The position numbers and the translations under genes were made by a program. The notes under the pieces were generated by a model. The model worked only from the letters and a program-made list of their open reading frames with translations, was not told where the DNA came from and did no database searches. DNA of 64,000 bases from Trichosphaerium sp. ATCC 40318 (lineage: Eukaryota; Discosea; Flabellinia; Trichosidae). The DNA lies in the NCBI GenBank assembly GCA_038496445.1, contig JALMLS010000353.1, forward strand, positions 124,001-188,000, in the 5' to 3' direction. Positions 23,528 through 36,732 of the stretch are shown here, piece by piece; position 1 is the first letter of the stretch, and the number at the start of each line of letters is the position of its first letter.

Positions 23528-24600
23528 TTAGTTCGGATGAGGTGAAAACAAATCAAAATATCCTTTATCGCTCATAAAGGAGATAGCTTGTTTCCATGTC
23601 ATTTTAATCTTTTCTGATTCTGAAGAAATATCGCTATCACTGTTTTCTGAAAAGCTGTCCTGAGTTGCAGCCTTAATCATAGCTAGTTGAAAATCTTCAA
23701 GCTCTGCAGCACGCTTTATAGTTTCTACTGAATATGCAGGTTTTCCTTTGTTGCTTGCAACAAGTTTACGCTTAGGGCTTGAAGGTCCTCGCGAATTCTG
23801 CTGTTAGAGTCAAAAAAAATTAACATGTCGACTTCCTTACTGAAACGCACCTTTATTTTGACAAATTCTGGAGCAGTACCGCATGCAGTAAGTAGATGAG
23901 ACATCCACAAATCTCTAGTAGCTATAATAGTGTTAAATGTAGCGCCAGGAGAGACTACGGAAAGGAAGAAAAAAAAGAAAAAGTTTTTTGCTGCAGTAAA
24001 TTATGAGCACGTGCGTTGATCATTTGAAGCTAGATTAAGAACTACTTTTCCCTTATTTATCACTTTGAACCCATAAACATTTGTCTTAGCGTTGGTATCA
24101 TTCTCTTCCTTTATTTCAACTTTTCCATTCAACCTAAAAGAATCCACGTGTTTATTACCCTACCAGCACAACTCAGCGAATACTCTGTTGTTTGGTGCGT
24201 ATTATACCTGTTCATCTCTATAATAACTCAAAGTTGCTCCTTTAAGTACAAAGAAGCGTCTGCTGAGCGATCCTTGCGTATACGTGTAAGCCAAGTAGCT
24301 TTAAATAATTTTGTTTATTCGTTAGATACCGAAAACTGCCCTTCGCGATTTCTTAAATAGCCAACCCTGGTACGTTATATTTTCGCTGCTACTTCTCATA
24401 AACTGTAATTTTACGTCAGTTAAGCCAATGCTTATCGACACCACACTTTTGTTGACGTCAACCCGTCGTGGTAAACACCAAAAAGCCACCAGGGAATTTA
24501 TGAGGTTTTTTATTGTATACACGTGCATAGTGTACTTTGTCAGTATGTCCTCTAAATCACTCACCTCCAATTGTGATAGCTCGCGAGTTAGTAACTAGTA
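23528..24600 (-). CDS. PH-domain protein
   Basis: The middle of this gene encodes a pleckstrin-homology domain: ITYQGWLFKKSRR, then after an intron SLSRRFFVLKGATL, NGKVEIKEENDTN, VINKGKVVLNLAS and the C-terminal helix RDLWMSHLLTA. Reading the exon before SRRFFVLKG requires the acceptor ...CGCAAG near 24272. The intron at 23955-24014 is GC-AG (CAAC|GCACGTGCTC) and joins ASNDQ to LSPGATFN. N-terminal to the PH domain is a helical segment (LTRELSQLEVSDLEDILTKY). The tail is basic then acidic (SSPKRKLVASN; SFSENSDSDISSESEK) and ends LFSPHPN. The domain suggests membrane or phosphoinositide binding. The true start, somewhere between 24520 and 24700, is not resolved. Confidence 0.65.
23955..24014 (-). 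other. GC-AG intron, donor GCACGTG (PH gene)
   Basis: A GC donor gives C|TC and keeps ASNDQ-LSPGATFN in frame. The nearest GT inside the same motif breaks the frame. The acceptor is CCGTAG. Confidence 0.7.
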
Positions 24601-24713
24601 GTACTTAAACATTGTACCGAGGTCAGTTATAGTGTTGTCCAATAGATCTTCTACGGAAATACATTGTACCTTGGACTAAAGCGCAATAAGTCAAAATTAC
24701 AGTTTTATGTACT

Positions 24714-25934
24714 ATGAGCAACCAGTTGCATGAAATTGGTGGGTGCCGTTGGCAGTCTCAAGCTTCAGTTGGGACTCACACTGAACTTGTAGCTCTGGAT
24801 GACTTTTACGAGAACTCAAGCAGCGAAAATAGTAGATCAGTAAAGAGTTACAATGCAAAACAAATGGATCCAAGTCGATCCTATCAAGGGAAGTGTTTTG
24901 GAAATCTGGATAGTCAAAGGTGCTTAATACAACAACCACTTTTAAGTGTAGTCAAAATACATCACGTGGACTTAGTTATCTTAAACCAACAAATGGCAAG
25001 CAGCAAGAAGGAGGTCTACAAAACGCCACTTGGTAATACGATAGCACCAACAAGTATTTTAACAATATACGATGACAACATAAACGAAATAGTTACACAT
25101 TCGCTTTATTCTGACTTCAGGATCGTAGTAAACTTACAAATCACGTGTAAATCTCTTCATCAACGCATAAGAAATATGCCAGCAGCATCAACTCTTATTC
25201 TTAAAGAAGTAGCAATACTACAGATATTCTGCTTATCAGCAGACATTAAAAAAATACTGATTCAAAATGTGCTTCAAAATAAAGTCAAGACACTGACAGT
25301 AGAACCAACAATGGGCGCACTTCTTTCCTATGACACTCTATGGGCATTTTTTAAAGATAATGTGCCAGAGTATTGTGATATTCTGGGTACAGCAAGCCTC
25401 GAATGCCAGTTTTCCACAACTGAAGAAAATTGTGGACAAACAGCTACAATGGTTGATGATTATTTAAACATGTTCACGTGTCAGGTATGTGCCTCCATCT
25501 GTGGTTCAAATCTCAACTTCAAAAATCTTGAATGCTGTAACAAGACTTGTTGTTATGAGCCCGAAGAAGAAGAATATAGATTTTATCGTACAGTCCGTGG
25601 TAAGGTCTATTGCGGAGAATGCTCTTATGATGAACAAAAGCTATTGGAAGTAATCAAAAAAATACGATTAATGTCTTTAAAGTCGAAGTGCATATTATCA
25701 CGTGATAAATATGCTTTTATCAAAAGTACAAGGAAAGCACAGACAGTGGAGTTAGATTTTATTTTAGAATTACATCAAACGGAAAAAGCAAGCAAGGCAA
25801 CATTTGTTTCACCACTTCGAAAAAGATATTACAAGTATAGAGAATACATAGAAAGTATTAAAGCTGAAAACACTTTAGTTTACAATCTGGGTGATGTAAT
25901 TTCGTGGAAGATATTTCTGGTAGTTTTAGAGTGA
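24714..25934 (+). CDS. Intronless 406-residue F-box-like, Cys-rich protein
   Basis: A single uninterrupted frame from ATG 24714, unusual here. The N-terminal 90 residues are Ser/Gln-rich. Around residue 120, YDDNINEIVTHSLYSDFRI and NLQITCKSLHQRI resemble an F-box (variable region then L.L.CKSLH). Around residues 255-305 lies a Cys cluster (FTCQVCASICGS, ECCNKTCCYEPEEEEY, KVYCGECSYDE) that could bind two zinc ions. The C-terminus is lysine-rich. F-box plus zinc-binding modules would suit a substrate adaptor of an SCF ubiquitin ligase, but both domain calls are by eye. It contains four CACGTG copies, all inside codons. It is divergent from the PH gene with very little space between. Confidence 0.7.
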   Translation: MSNQLHEIGGCRWQSQASVGTHTELVALDDFYENSSSENSRSVKSYNAKQMDPSRSYQGKCFGNLDSQRCLIQQPLLSVVKIHHVDLVILNQQMASSKKEVYKTPLGNTIAPTSILTIYDDNINEIVTHSLYSDFRIVVNLQITCKSLHQRIRNMPAASTLILKEVAILQIFCLSADIKKILIQNVLQNKVKTLTVEPTMGALLSYDTLWAFFKDNVPEYCDILGTASLECQFSTTEENCGQTATMVDDYLNMFTCQVCASICGSNLNFKNLECCNKTCCYEPEEEEYRFYRTVRGKVYCGECSYDEQKLLEVIKKIRLMSLKSKCILSRDKYAFIKSTRKAQTVELDFILELHQTEKASKATFVSPLRKRYYKYREYIESIKAENTLVYNLGDVISWKIFLVVLE

Positions 25935-26173
25935 TTAATTTTGAGATAAAAAGCCAATTTGTTAAGCTAGTGTTATCCATAACTGATACACAATAAAGGA
26001 ATTAATCTGTATTTATGTTATATTTTTACCACAAGATCATAATATTTGAAAAAATCACAAAGGACTTGCTCATAATATTAAATCAAAACTTGTAGAAATA
26101 AATTATTGCTATTTGAACTGACTCTTGACATTATTGTTGGAACTGCCGTCTGCCTGGTCAGAATATATGGTTG

Positions 26174-27479
26174 TCACGTGACTTGTACTATTCTTGAAAA
26201 TTTTGTGGGAACAGCAACTGACGTGGTAATTGGCAATGGGAAATTCTGACCTTTAGTTCATGGTTAGTAAGCGTACAAGAATTCTTAAAGTGATAGTTAC
26301 CTTGTAAAATTTTGATGATCTAAGGCATCTATCGCGCCAGTAAGGGTTACCAGCTAGTTTGAAGCCACCAGATTCACTAAACATTGACATGAGTACAAAG
26401 GGAATAGTCTATTTAAGACAATCCAAACATACTGGCCTTGTAATGGATACGTTGTCAGTTTACTGTATTTTTCCATTTTAACAGATTTTTTGAGCTTGCC
26501 ATCAATGCTGAAAGTAACACTTGTGTTATCAAGTTGAATTACTAAGTTGGTAACTGCAATACAAATGTACATTAGCTTCCAGTTCACTTTTATTCCTTGT
26601 ACCTTTGTTTAACTGTATGGCATCCACAATTTTTGGTTCTACATGGCCATTACTATTGCTTACCATAAGCGCCTACAGTGAACCTCAATACTCAATTCGG
26701 CGCCTAACTGGCTTTGTAAACATACAGTTTCATATCGAGACATTCTTATCTCCCAGCCAGCGCCATATCCATGGTGAGATAAAACTGGGTTCATGTACAA
26801 ATAGCTGGTGTTGTTGTTGTTCATCTTATGTACGTTAAAAATAACCTACAAATGCGTAAGTAAGATAGAAGCCATTATCGCCAATCTCAGACGTACCTCA
26901 ATTGTCATACAACGTGATACTTTTAAGTATTCTGTTGTAGGTGTTGACCAGAAACCGAGGTCGTCTTTGAACAATGTATGACCTTTTCCTGTTTCATCTT
27001 GGCACAGCTCACTGCCTTTAAGAAAAAAACGATGGTCACGTGACTTGCATTCAGACAGACTTAATGAGGTACCTTCTTTGAATATCCACTGAGCAGAGAC
27101 TTTGCATGTGTAAACAAAATAAGCGTTTATATGCGATACAAAGGCCTTAGACTCCTCGAAATCAAAGTACTGTTCCCGACCAAAAAGGTTTATAGATAAT
27201 TGACGTGTTATTCCCTTGAATGCTATCAGTTGAACTTAGTTTCGTAGTGAATGTACGTTAGAAATATCCAGGAACGCCTTAGAGACCAAGCTTAACGATT
27301 TTAGCTCCGCAGTTTCGTTTTTACTCGCAATCATCCATAACACCTGTAAAAACGTCATTGATACATAGAATACATTGTATTGTTACCTCAGCGGGAAGAT
27401 TGACTGTGTTTTCACCAGTTTCATCGCCACTGCGTTGCTCACTGTATTTGGCCTTTGTTTTAGTTGCTCCTACGCCCAT
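26174..27479 (-). CDS. F-box protein with beta-rich C-terminal domain
   Basis: The start at 27479 (MGVGATKTKAKYSEQ) is followed, across an intron at about 27344-27387, by a recognisable F-box: LPAEVLWMIASKNETAEL and SLVSKAFLDISN. Downstream exons encode a beta-rich region that looks like a ligand-binding sandwich (YFVYTCKVSAQWIFKEG; TSYLYMNPVLSHHGYGAGWE; TNLVIQLDNTSVTFSIDGK), ending PTKFSRIVQVT. In F-box proteins such C-terminal domains choose the SCF ligase substrate; the VTFSIDGK strand resembles concanavalin-like or SPRY sheets, but I cannot fix the family. The stop is read as TGA at 26174. Some intron boundaries in the middle are uncertain. Confidence 0.62.
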
Positions 27480-27779
27480 GTTGTTATTCTTGTGTTTTTT
27501 TTGTTGCTTAAAATAGGTTGCTAAGCAACGCCATTTTAGCTTGCGTATGCCTTATTGCGGATACCATCAACACGAAATGATGCACGTGCCAATGTTGGAA
27601 AATTCAACTTTGCTGTGAGCACAAGTTTTGGGTTTTCTTTCGAAAGCGTTTCAGCAAGCTTTCAGTACTTTTCACTACTCTCTGACAACGTGAACAAAAA
27701 TTTTTGAAAACTTTTAAGCAAATTACATGAACATTAGACACCCTTTCATACTATTAGTACAGTTGAAGATATTTCATTA

Positions 27780-29322
27780 TCATGACTTTATAATCAATCC
27801 ATTGTCCATTAAATCACCAAGATAACCTGTAGCAAAGAACTGATCCCAAAAGTCATCGCTATTTAAATCCAAACGATTCGATCCTTCCTTTAAACTTTTA
27901 TGACTTACATAACACGTGATTCTATTTGTTGCTCTCTCAATGACTTGTTCACAAGTAATACCTTTTTCTTCCTTTCTACAGCTTAATACAAACGCACATA
28001 ACCTCAATAGTTTCTGTTGAATAGAACATCTATCTTTCGTACAATTTTCAAAAAACTTATCAACAAAAAATGAAGGCATAGAAGCTAATGACAACTTGAT
28101 GCTTTCAAGCGTTCCCATCGATAAAATCCTGTACACAATTTGATCTTTTCCCAGGCGAACACCAACATTCTCACCTCCATGAACAAAGCTTGAAGAGAGG
28201 TTTTGTCAACCAAACAAAAAAATCTCAAAAAAAAATAAAAAATGTGTTTCAAAGAACCTCTTACCTGGAGCTGTAGATAATAACTGTCTTGCAGCATTTC
28301 ACATAACAGTCACCATCATTATCTTTTGACAACAAATACGTAGTATTTCCTGGATCTCTAGACAACATCAGATGTAAGATGTTTAAATTCGACAAAATTA
28401 CCCTTGAACAGTTAAATCATCATTGACAGTTCGAAGAATCTGGAATTTGAATCCATGATGATTGAACAAATATACCATCAGTCTTATCTGTGCATGTGTA
28501 TCAACGTTGATCTGAATATATTCATCTAAGACAAAATATTTAGAGAAATCTCAGCTCACTACTGTATGTTCAACAACCTTTGTTTGTTCGCCGCAAGTGT
28601 ATCAATAGAGATTCTAATACCTTCATTTTACTAGACCATAGCATCTCATCTACGTTGTCACCATTTTCTATAGCAGAAAGGTTCTATAGTATCACGTTAA
28701 AGACAACAAACAATGTTGAACAAAATACTATTGTCCGTTTCAGTCAAGGTAGTCACCCGTTATTTCGCCAGTTATTTTTCGCTCTTCAAGCACTTTATTT
28801 GTATTGTAGTATACATTGGAGCACTTATGACGGAAAAAATAACTTGACTGTAACGGACAATAATAGGCAATAAAAAAGGTGTCGTACTCTTAATACTTTT
28901 CTAGTGGATGATACATCATCTGGCCTGGTTCCAGAACAAGCACTCTTAGCGAGTGTATTGTAATAAGCTTCCTTCTGATAACCCATCATTGGTACTTCCA
29001 AAATCTTTTCATTATACAAACTACATAACAGACGACGTATTAAAAAACCATTTTCGCGTTTGTACAAAAACAGTGTACGTACGTTCTCAAGGGGATAGTA
29101 TTGCTATCAGTACTCATTGTTGGAGATATAAGACGTTATGTAGTGATTAAAAACGGGTTTGGTGCTTTGCCACGTGGTATTGGGAAAAAAATGACTTAAA
29201 CAAGAAAACCACTTATCAGGCCTTCCAACTTTGATTTTAAGGATCACACCATGATCAACAGAACAGTTTTTTATTGCTAGTTTACAAAGTAGGGTTTTTT
29301 GCAATCTGTCCTTTAATTCCAT
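27780..29322 (-). CDS. SNF2-type remnant lacking the ATP-binding half
   Basis: The start at 29322 (MELKDRLQKTLLCK) is followed by pieces that align with the end of the first and all of the second RecA lobe of SNF2 remodellers: FLIRRLLCSLYNEKILEVP and MGYQKEAYYNTLAK (the ..LRR.K.D....LP..Q..YY segment), WSSKMKVLESLLIHLRR, CYVKCCKTVIIYSS and DQIVYRILSMGTLESIKLS. The C-terminus (FWDQFFATGYLGDLMDNG) is unlike the core. No Walker A or DExx motif lies upstream before the next gene, and expected motif V/VI residues such as the Q..GR..R.GQ series are missing. It could be a catalytically dead regulator or a decaying gene. Introns and frames remain readable, which favours a functioning but degenerate protein. 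Confidence 0.5.
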
Positions 29323-29398
29323 TACATTACAATGGTTTATAAACCATCATACTACCTTTTTCGGGCCTTTGCTTTTTTCTTCCGTTTTTTTTTTGTCT

Positions 29399-31690
<2,292 letters not shown>

Positions 31691-31790
31691 GAATGAGAGT
31701 GTCTCTTATTAAAATTGCGGACAAAACGTGTAGTTATAACTTAACGGTAACTAAGGAAGAAAATTGAAGCAGATTTTTTATTTTCTGTTT

Positions 31791-32724
31791 TTAGTTGGTA
31801 TCCCACGTGATAGATACAGTAGCAGGATCCTTAATATGTGCTCTGTTATTACAGTTATCATCAACGTATGCTGTTTCCCATTTTGGAGTGACCTACAGTA
31901 CGCAATGAGTGGAAACTTGTGTCAAAAGAAACAAAAAAGAAAAGACTTACAGGTTTGTTATTGTACTCAATTTTGATGGAACTAAACGTGACTACGCCAT
32001 CAGGACTGTACTGAGCGCATTCATATTGAGACTAGCATTAACGTAAGCTTTACGAAGGCAAAGTATAAGACTTACTTTCTCCATTACGAAGTAAGCAATA
32101 GTGAATTCTTTGTAGTCACCGTTATCTTTTTTTTGTATTGGAATAGTTGTGTTAACACTCCAGCCGCTTGTTTTGTCAATATGTACCATAGTGTAGGACT
32201 TATCTGCGCGATTTAAAAAGTTAGTTGAACATCTAAAGCACACACGAAAACTCGAAAGCTGTTTGTACCGCTTGGATTGTAGCGCACTGAACCAAAGAGC
32301 AAGTCACCTGCTTTAACTTGGTGCGATTCGGAATTTTCGTTATGAACTGGACTCCATTGGAAATACTCGTTGTATATGGACCATGAGTAGCCAGACCATG
32401 GGTTAACAGGTTGAATGAGATTCAAGTTGTCGCTTGACTCTATTCCAAACCAAGGTGAATAAAAAGCGCCAGATTCTATGTACAATAATTAGTGACAGTT
32501 TGCGCGCGTTTTAATAGTGAAAATACCGCGTGGGTCAGTGCCAACTTTCCAGTACGCTTCAATGTAAGTAATTATGCCACCTGTTGGGCTAGTGGCTTTA
32601 GCGTAGCCCATCCACCCTTTTAGGACGTTATACTTGAACTTTTGAATATTGTACTGGTACCTTCGGCTGGATCTTGGCACAGTGCCAATGGCGCGAGTAA
32701 TAGTAAAACGAGGAGTGTTTGCAT
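31791..32724 (-). CDS. Secreted eqolisin-like (G1-like) protein
   Basis: The start at 32724 gives a clear signal peptide (MQTLLVLLLLAPLALCQ). Exons join as PAEGWMGYAKATS, YIEAYWKVGTDPRESG, FYSPWFGIESSDNL, LIQPVNPWSG, YNEYFQWSPVHN, KAGDLLFGSVRYN, then TIAYFVMEKSQYEC and YSPDGVVTFSSI, ending TVSITWDTN. The order sketches a G1 (eqolisin) type beta-sandwich: a surface-bound Q in NLNLIQPVN, the GD.L.G strand, and a Glu in AYFVMEK where G1 enzymes keep their catalytic pair. That makes an acid peptidase or a lectin-like relative possible. I am sure it is secreted, not that it is an active peptidase. Introns are ordinary GT-AG. Confidence 0.55.
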
Positions 32725-32929
32725 GATGGTTTGCAGACTGTGAAAGGTGAAACTGTACGAAAATTGACCGCGAATTTGGGACTGGTGCTCAAACAATTTG
32801 TTTTCACCGTATACGTTTCGTAAGCTAGTATCTTAGGCTACCAGGCAATAATTTGGTAGAACTTTCGGCTCAGAGACGTCAACTGATTTAAGCCCTTTCA
32901 ATTTGTGATTTACCAACGCTCGAGTGACA

Positions 32930-34270
32930 ATGGCAACCATGAGGGCTAAAAGAAAGCGAACTGCGGACAATAGCTTACTAGCCACCAAACGCATTAAACT
33001 AGAACCTTTTTCTTTGCCTTTATCAACAACTTTGTGTGTTGTAAGCACAGCGAAGCGCGAGGACCGTAGAGTTCTATTGGCTTTTCGTTACCTCAAGCCT
33101 GGTACAATTGTACAGTACCAACACATTACTGTACGCACGATTTACCCTCTGAACTGGTTTCTGACAACTGTTTTTAGCCAGACCAAGCGTCAAAGTTCGT
33201 TAGTGCCAAACTGGACAAAGATTTACGAATAAATCTATGGCCATGTTTGATACCTCTCAGGTACATAACTCTTTCGAACCTTTTATGTTTTAACCTCAAG
33301 TTTACAGCCCTTCAAAGACGTCCTACGTCTTAATTATCGCAGATGGACAGGAAATGAAAGTGCCTATCGCGTTCTGTGGCGGTGGAGGCGATCGTCACGG
33401 CTTCGATAGATCGGAGACCACAAAATCCCTTCTAAAAGGGTGGATGGTACGAAAGCATCCAAACCAAAGCGTTCTTACTCAGTGAAAGGAATTCGGCAAC
33501 AATCAACAGCCGTACTTGCAAGAAGAGCAATTAAAACACCTCATAACACAAATACACGCCTCCCATGCAGGTAAACAGAAAAAAATTGTGTGGGGACAAC
33601 AAAGAGATTGCTTCGAAGGAGTCACGTGAGTGATGCCGTTTTATAGTTATTTCGACTTGTTTTTCGTGTTAAAGTCTATCTAGGGAAGACAACGCAGTCG
33701 ACTCTCTTACTGCTATTATAAGGTTTTCTTTCCTATACATGTCTCATCCTTGTCGCTCTATAAATCGGTATTGGCGTGGCATCTTCGAGAAAACTCCAGA
33801 TTGCCTTTTCGCTTGCGTTTCTGACAAGAAAAGAGAGGAACTATTGAAGGAACTTGATATTGTCATTGAGTGCGTTTTTTTTGTGTTTCTTGAAGCCATG
33901 CTTATTTATGATTAGACTATTCTGTCCTGGCCACGAGAAGACCTTCAGCGTGACAACACGAGATGGCCACTTCTATTCACCATGGAAAGCAAAACCTACG
34001 CCTGAGCACAAAAGAATAATAAAATCCGCTCCGAATGCTGTCTCTGTGACGCCTCAGTATCACCAAGTGCCTCCTCCCACTTCTCATATATGTGCTACGG
34101 ATCTTTTTCCTCAATATTATTCCCAAGAATTCTTGGAGTCGCCTGGTTCAAATTACAGCCCTAATTTTGGTAAGGGATTTTTTTACATATTTTTTTCATT
34201 GGTGCTTATTGCCTTTTTAGACCGAACTCAATATAAAAACGTTGACGTCAACACAAATGACGCAGCGTAA
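32930..34270 (+). CDS. Unknown nuclear-looking protein
   Basis: Not recognised. The start at 32930 gives a basic N-terminus (MATMRAKRKRTADNS, ATKRIKLEP) with an NLS-like cluster. Later exons read SKTSYVLIIADGQEMKVPI, CGGGGDRHGFDRSE, LLKGWMVRKHPNQS, KQKKIVWGQQRDCFEGV, then across a GTGAGT intron EDNAVDSLTAIIRFSFLY and HPCRSINRYWRGIFEKTP. The last exon is Pro/Ser-rich (VTPQYHQVPPPTSH) and ends NTNDAA. The strongly ordered middle with a basic start suggests a DNA- or RNA-binding protein, but I find no family signature. An exon joint near 33480 is unresolved: one frame carries a TGA there, so a short intron or a frameshift is needed. Confidence 0.5.
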
Positions 34271-34747
34271 CCTGATGCTGTAAATTATATGTGTAGGCGG
34301 GTTCAGGCCTACTCAAGTGACCAAGTCATATGAGCGGCCTAAACCCGCGTACATTATAATGTGCTGTTAAAATACGGCATTACTGTGTATAACTTAACTA
34401 CCTATTTTAGGAGTTTGAGTTTACGCAGTGATATGGTATTTTAACAGTAATTGCAGTTTCGATTTTGTTCGATTTATTGAAGGGGTGTTTAATAGAAAGC
34501 TTCAAAAATAAACTATGTAGAACTTTTCTTGTTAATTGGTAGAGTTATTTTTTGTTCAATTTCTGTGAGTGCTTCTCATTTTGTTTCAACGGTTCAAGTT
34601 GTTCCATGTGTAAAGGTTTAACGAGTAAAGTACACTCTGAACTGCACTCGTTATGCAAAAATTGTACGTATTTACAAGCATTATATGCTTACAAGCCACG
34701 TGATTTTTTAACATAGTTAGTAGTTCAGAGGGTTTATTTGTAAAATC
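34271..34747. other. Intergenic between convergent genes
   Basis: About 480 bases between two 3' ends. The left part holds the hairpin at 34284-34360. The rest is AT-rich with one CACGTG near 34699 and no coding frame. Confidence 0.4.
34284..34360. repeat. 77-nt near-perfect hairpin, possible structured RNA
   Basis: Two arms of about 36-38 nt fold back on each other. The tip is TGAC-CAA-GTCA (34318-34328), flanked by CTCA/TGAG, GGCC/GGCC, then GGGTTCA pairing with TAAACCC, and outer AT-rich pairs (ATTATA/TATAAT). Small mismatches separate the blocks. The size resembles a microRNA precursor or a small MITE. No terminal duplication is clear. Confidence 0.6.
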
Positions 34748-36732
34748 TTACAAAGATACAATAAGCATCACTAAGATGATAAGGTTGCCAAATAAGATCC
34801 GTGAACTGCTGCTTTGTGAAGCAGTAGCAGGTGCCACAGTAGTAGGAGTAATAGTATTGTTTGTAGCAGCTGTTGGCGTTTCTGTTGTCGGAGGAGAAGT
34901 TGTTGGAGCGGCTGTTGAAGGTGCATCTGTAGTTGGAGGGGCCGTAGTTGGTGGATTTGTAGTAGGGGGGGTTGTAGTTGGTGCATTTGTAGTTGGAGGG
35001 GTCGTAGTTGGTGGATTTGTAGTAGGAGGGGCCGTAGTTGGAGCATCTGTAGTTGGAGGGGTCGTAGTTGGCGGATTTGTAGTAGGAGGGGCTGTAGTTG
35101 GAGCATCTGTAGTTGGAGGGGCCGTAGTTGGTGGATTTGTAGTCGGCGAGGCCGTGGTTGGTGGATTTGTAGTAGGAGGGGTTGTAGTTGGTGGGTTTGT
35201 AGTAGGAGGGGTTGTAGTTGGTGGGTTTGTAGTAGGAGGGGCTGTAGTTGGAGCATCTGTAGTTGGAGGGGCCGTAGTTGGTGGATTTGTAGTCGGCGAG
35301 GTCGTAGTTGGTGGCAAAGTAGTCGGTGGTAGAGTTGTTGGAGGCAAAGTGGTTGGTTGAATAACAATACTTGGGTTCGGAAATAAAGCCATGTCAAAAG
35401 AACCAACGGTTACGTTAGTGTCAACAATGATATCTGAAAACTGAAATGATGTTGTGTTGAATAATATTACGGAGCCATTATCACATACTATGATAAGAGT
35501 TTCTACATCCAAGGTTGACATACCTAAAGAATACAATGTTAAGATGACACAAAGAACTTTAATCTTTACCTTTAGGTTGTCGACAAAAAGATGGCATGTC
35601 TACAGTCCTTGTTGTCTCACAATTTAGTGTGATGTTATCTTGAGGAATAGAAGCTTCTATCATCCTTGAAAAGTATCCAGTTTGGTATAGCTTATCACCA
35701 ATTACAGCAACTAAACCGTGATGTCAAAAAAAACCAACATGAAATTAACAAAAAACATTTTTTGCCTATGAAACAGATTGACTGCTTTAAAACGCCTCTA
35801 CTTGCCATGTTCAAAGTCAGGACGACTTGTTACAACATCAGGACATCTCTCTGTAACGGTACAGGTATCTACGTCCAATTCTGCAAGTCCAATAATTGCA
35901 TTGCTCGATTGAGCAGTAATTGCGCCCCACGCATACAACTTTCCGGATATTGGATCAACCGTCAAAGAAGAATATGAAGTCACATCACATTCTTTCAACT
36001 AAAACGATTGCATCAGCGTCAAAGGCTAACAGTATATATCATAAAATAAAGCGTATGAAAGGACCTATGGGTGGTCTAATGATACTTGAAGACTTTGTAG
36101 TTACAACGTTTCTACTAGAAGAAAATAGAAAATTCTGGTTTTTGATTGCAATCGGCTTAAGGGCCGTTAAAGGCATGGTAAACTGAATGGAGAAACTAAA
36201 GAGTGGGTGATACTGACCCTTTCTTTTAACTTGTGAACGTAATTTTACTTAGAGCTAGCGCGTTATGTAAATTATGAGGTTTTTCAGGCCGCTTTTGTGA
36301 GTTTTTTTACAAAAATAGAAAATGAGATTTTAGAAGACATACCTTAGTACAGTTTCTGTCGTAAACAAATGTTATATCTCCAGATGCAAATACACTATCT
36401 AATGGACCACGAAAAAGAACTATTCGTTCATCTTGTAGAACAGCTATACCAAATGTATCATGCCCAGGCGTGGTAGTTACGTTTACACACTCTAAAGCGA
36501 ATCTTTAGCGACGCCATTGTTTTTTTTTTGAGGTTATTTTCAGGTTTTATTGTTAAAACGTACCATCAACTATTTGAGTTGGATCTGTCCTGCTTAAGAA
36601 ACGAATACCAGACGTATCATCGGTTGCATTAACAAAATCGACAACATAGGTGCTGAAAGTAGCGGGAACAGAAGCAGCGGATAGTGATATGCATAGAGCG
36701 AATAGAAAAAGACAAACTGTAAGTGGCGCCAT
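34748..36732 (-). CDS. Mucin-like surface protein, probable GPI anchor
   Basis: The start at 36732 begins a signal peptide (MAPLTVCLFLFALCISLSAA). The ectodomain has several N-glycosylation sites and strand-like repeats reminiscent of a propeller (HDTFGIAVLQDERIVLFRG; SSLTVDPISGKLYAWGAI; VETLIIVCDNGSVILFN). About 150 residues of Thr/Pro repeats follow (TNPPTTAPPTTDAPTT and variants), then a Ser run and a terminal hydrophobic tail (FGNLIILVMLIVSL) typical of GPI attachment. The Thr/Pro block should be heavily O-glycosylated. One intron near 36000-36340 looks unusually long and may hide another exon. Similar in plan to the gene at 56330. Confidence 0.7.
34890..35350 (-). repeat. Thr/Pro minisatellite in mucin gene
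   Basis: About fifteen imperfect 30-bp units encode ten-residue PPTTxxPTTx motifs. Neighbouring units differ mainly in the Asn/Asp/Ala slot (TNPPTT, TDAPTT). Such arrays change copy number readily. The opposite strand is also open across the array because of the GTAGTTGGTGG-type repeat; I treat that as a by-product. Confidence 0.9.

Noticed and set aside
32640..32700. Ultra-short 20-nt intron in the eqolisin-like gene
   Set aside because: A normal 44-nt GT-AG intron joining AEG to WMGYAKATS fits better.
34776..35360. Long plus-strand open frame of Val/Gly repeats opposite the mucin
   Set aside because: It is the antisense of the Thr/Pro minisatellite. It has no conserved features and the minus frame has a signal peptide and GPI tail.
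34771..35406. Gln/Leu-rich minus-strand frame over the same array
   Set aside because: Out-of-frame reading of the 30-bp repeat; the frame that joins neighbouring exons encodes the mucin.
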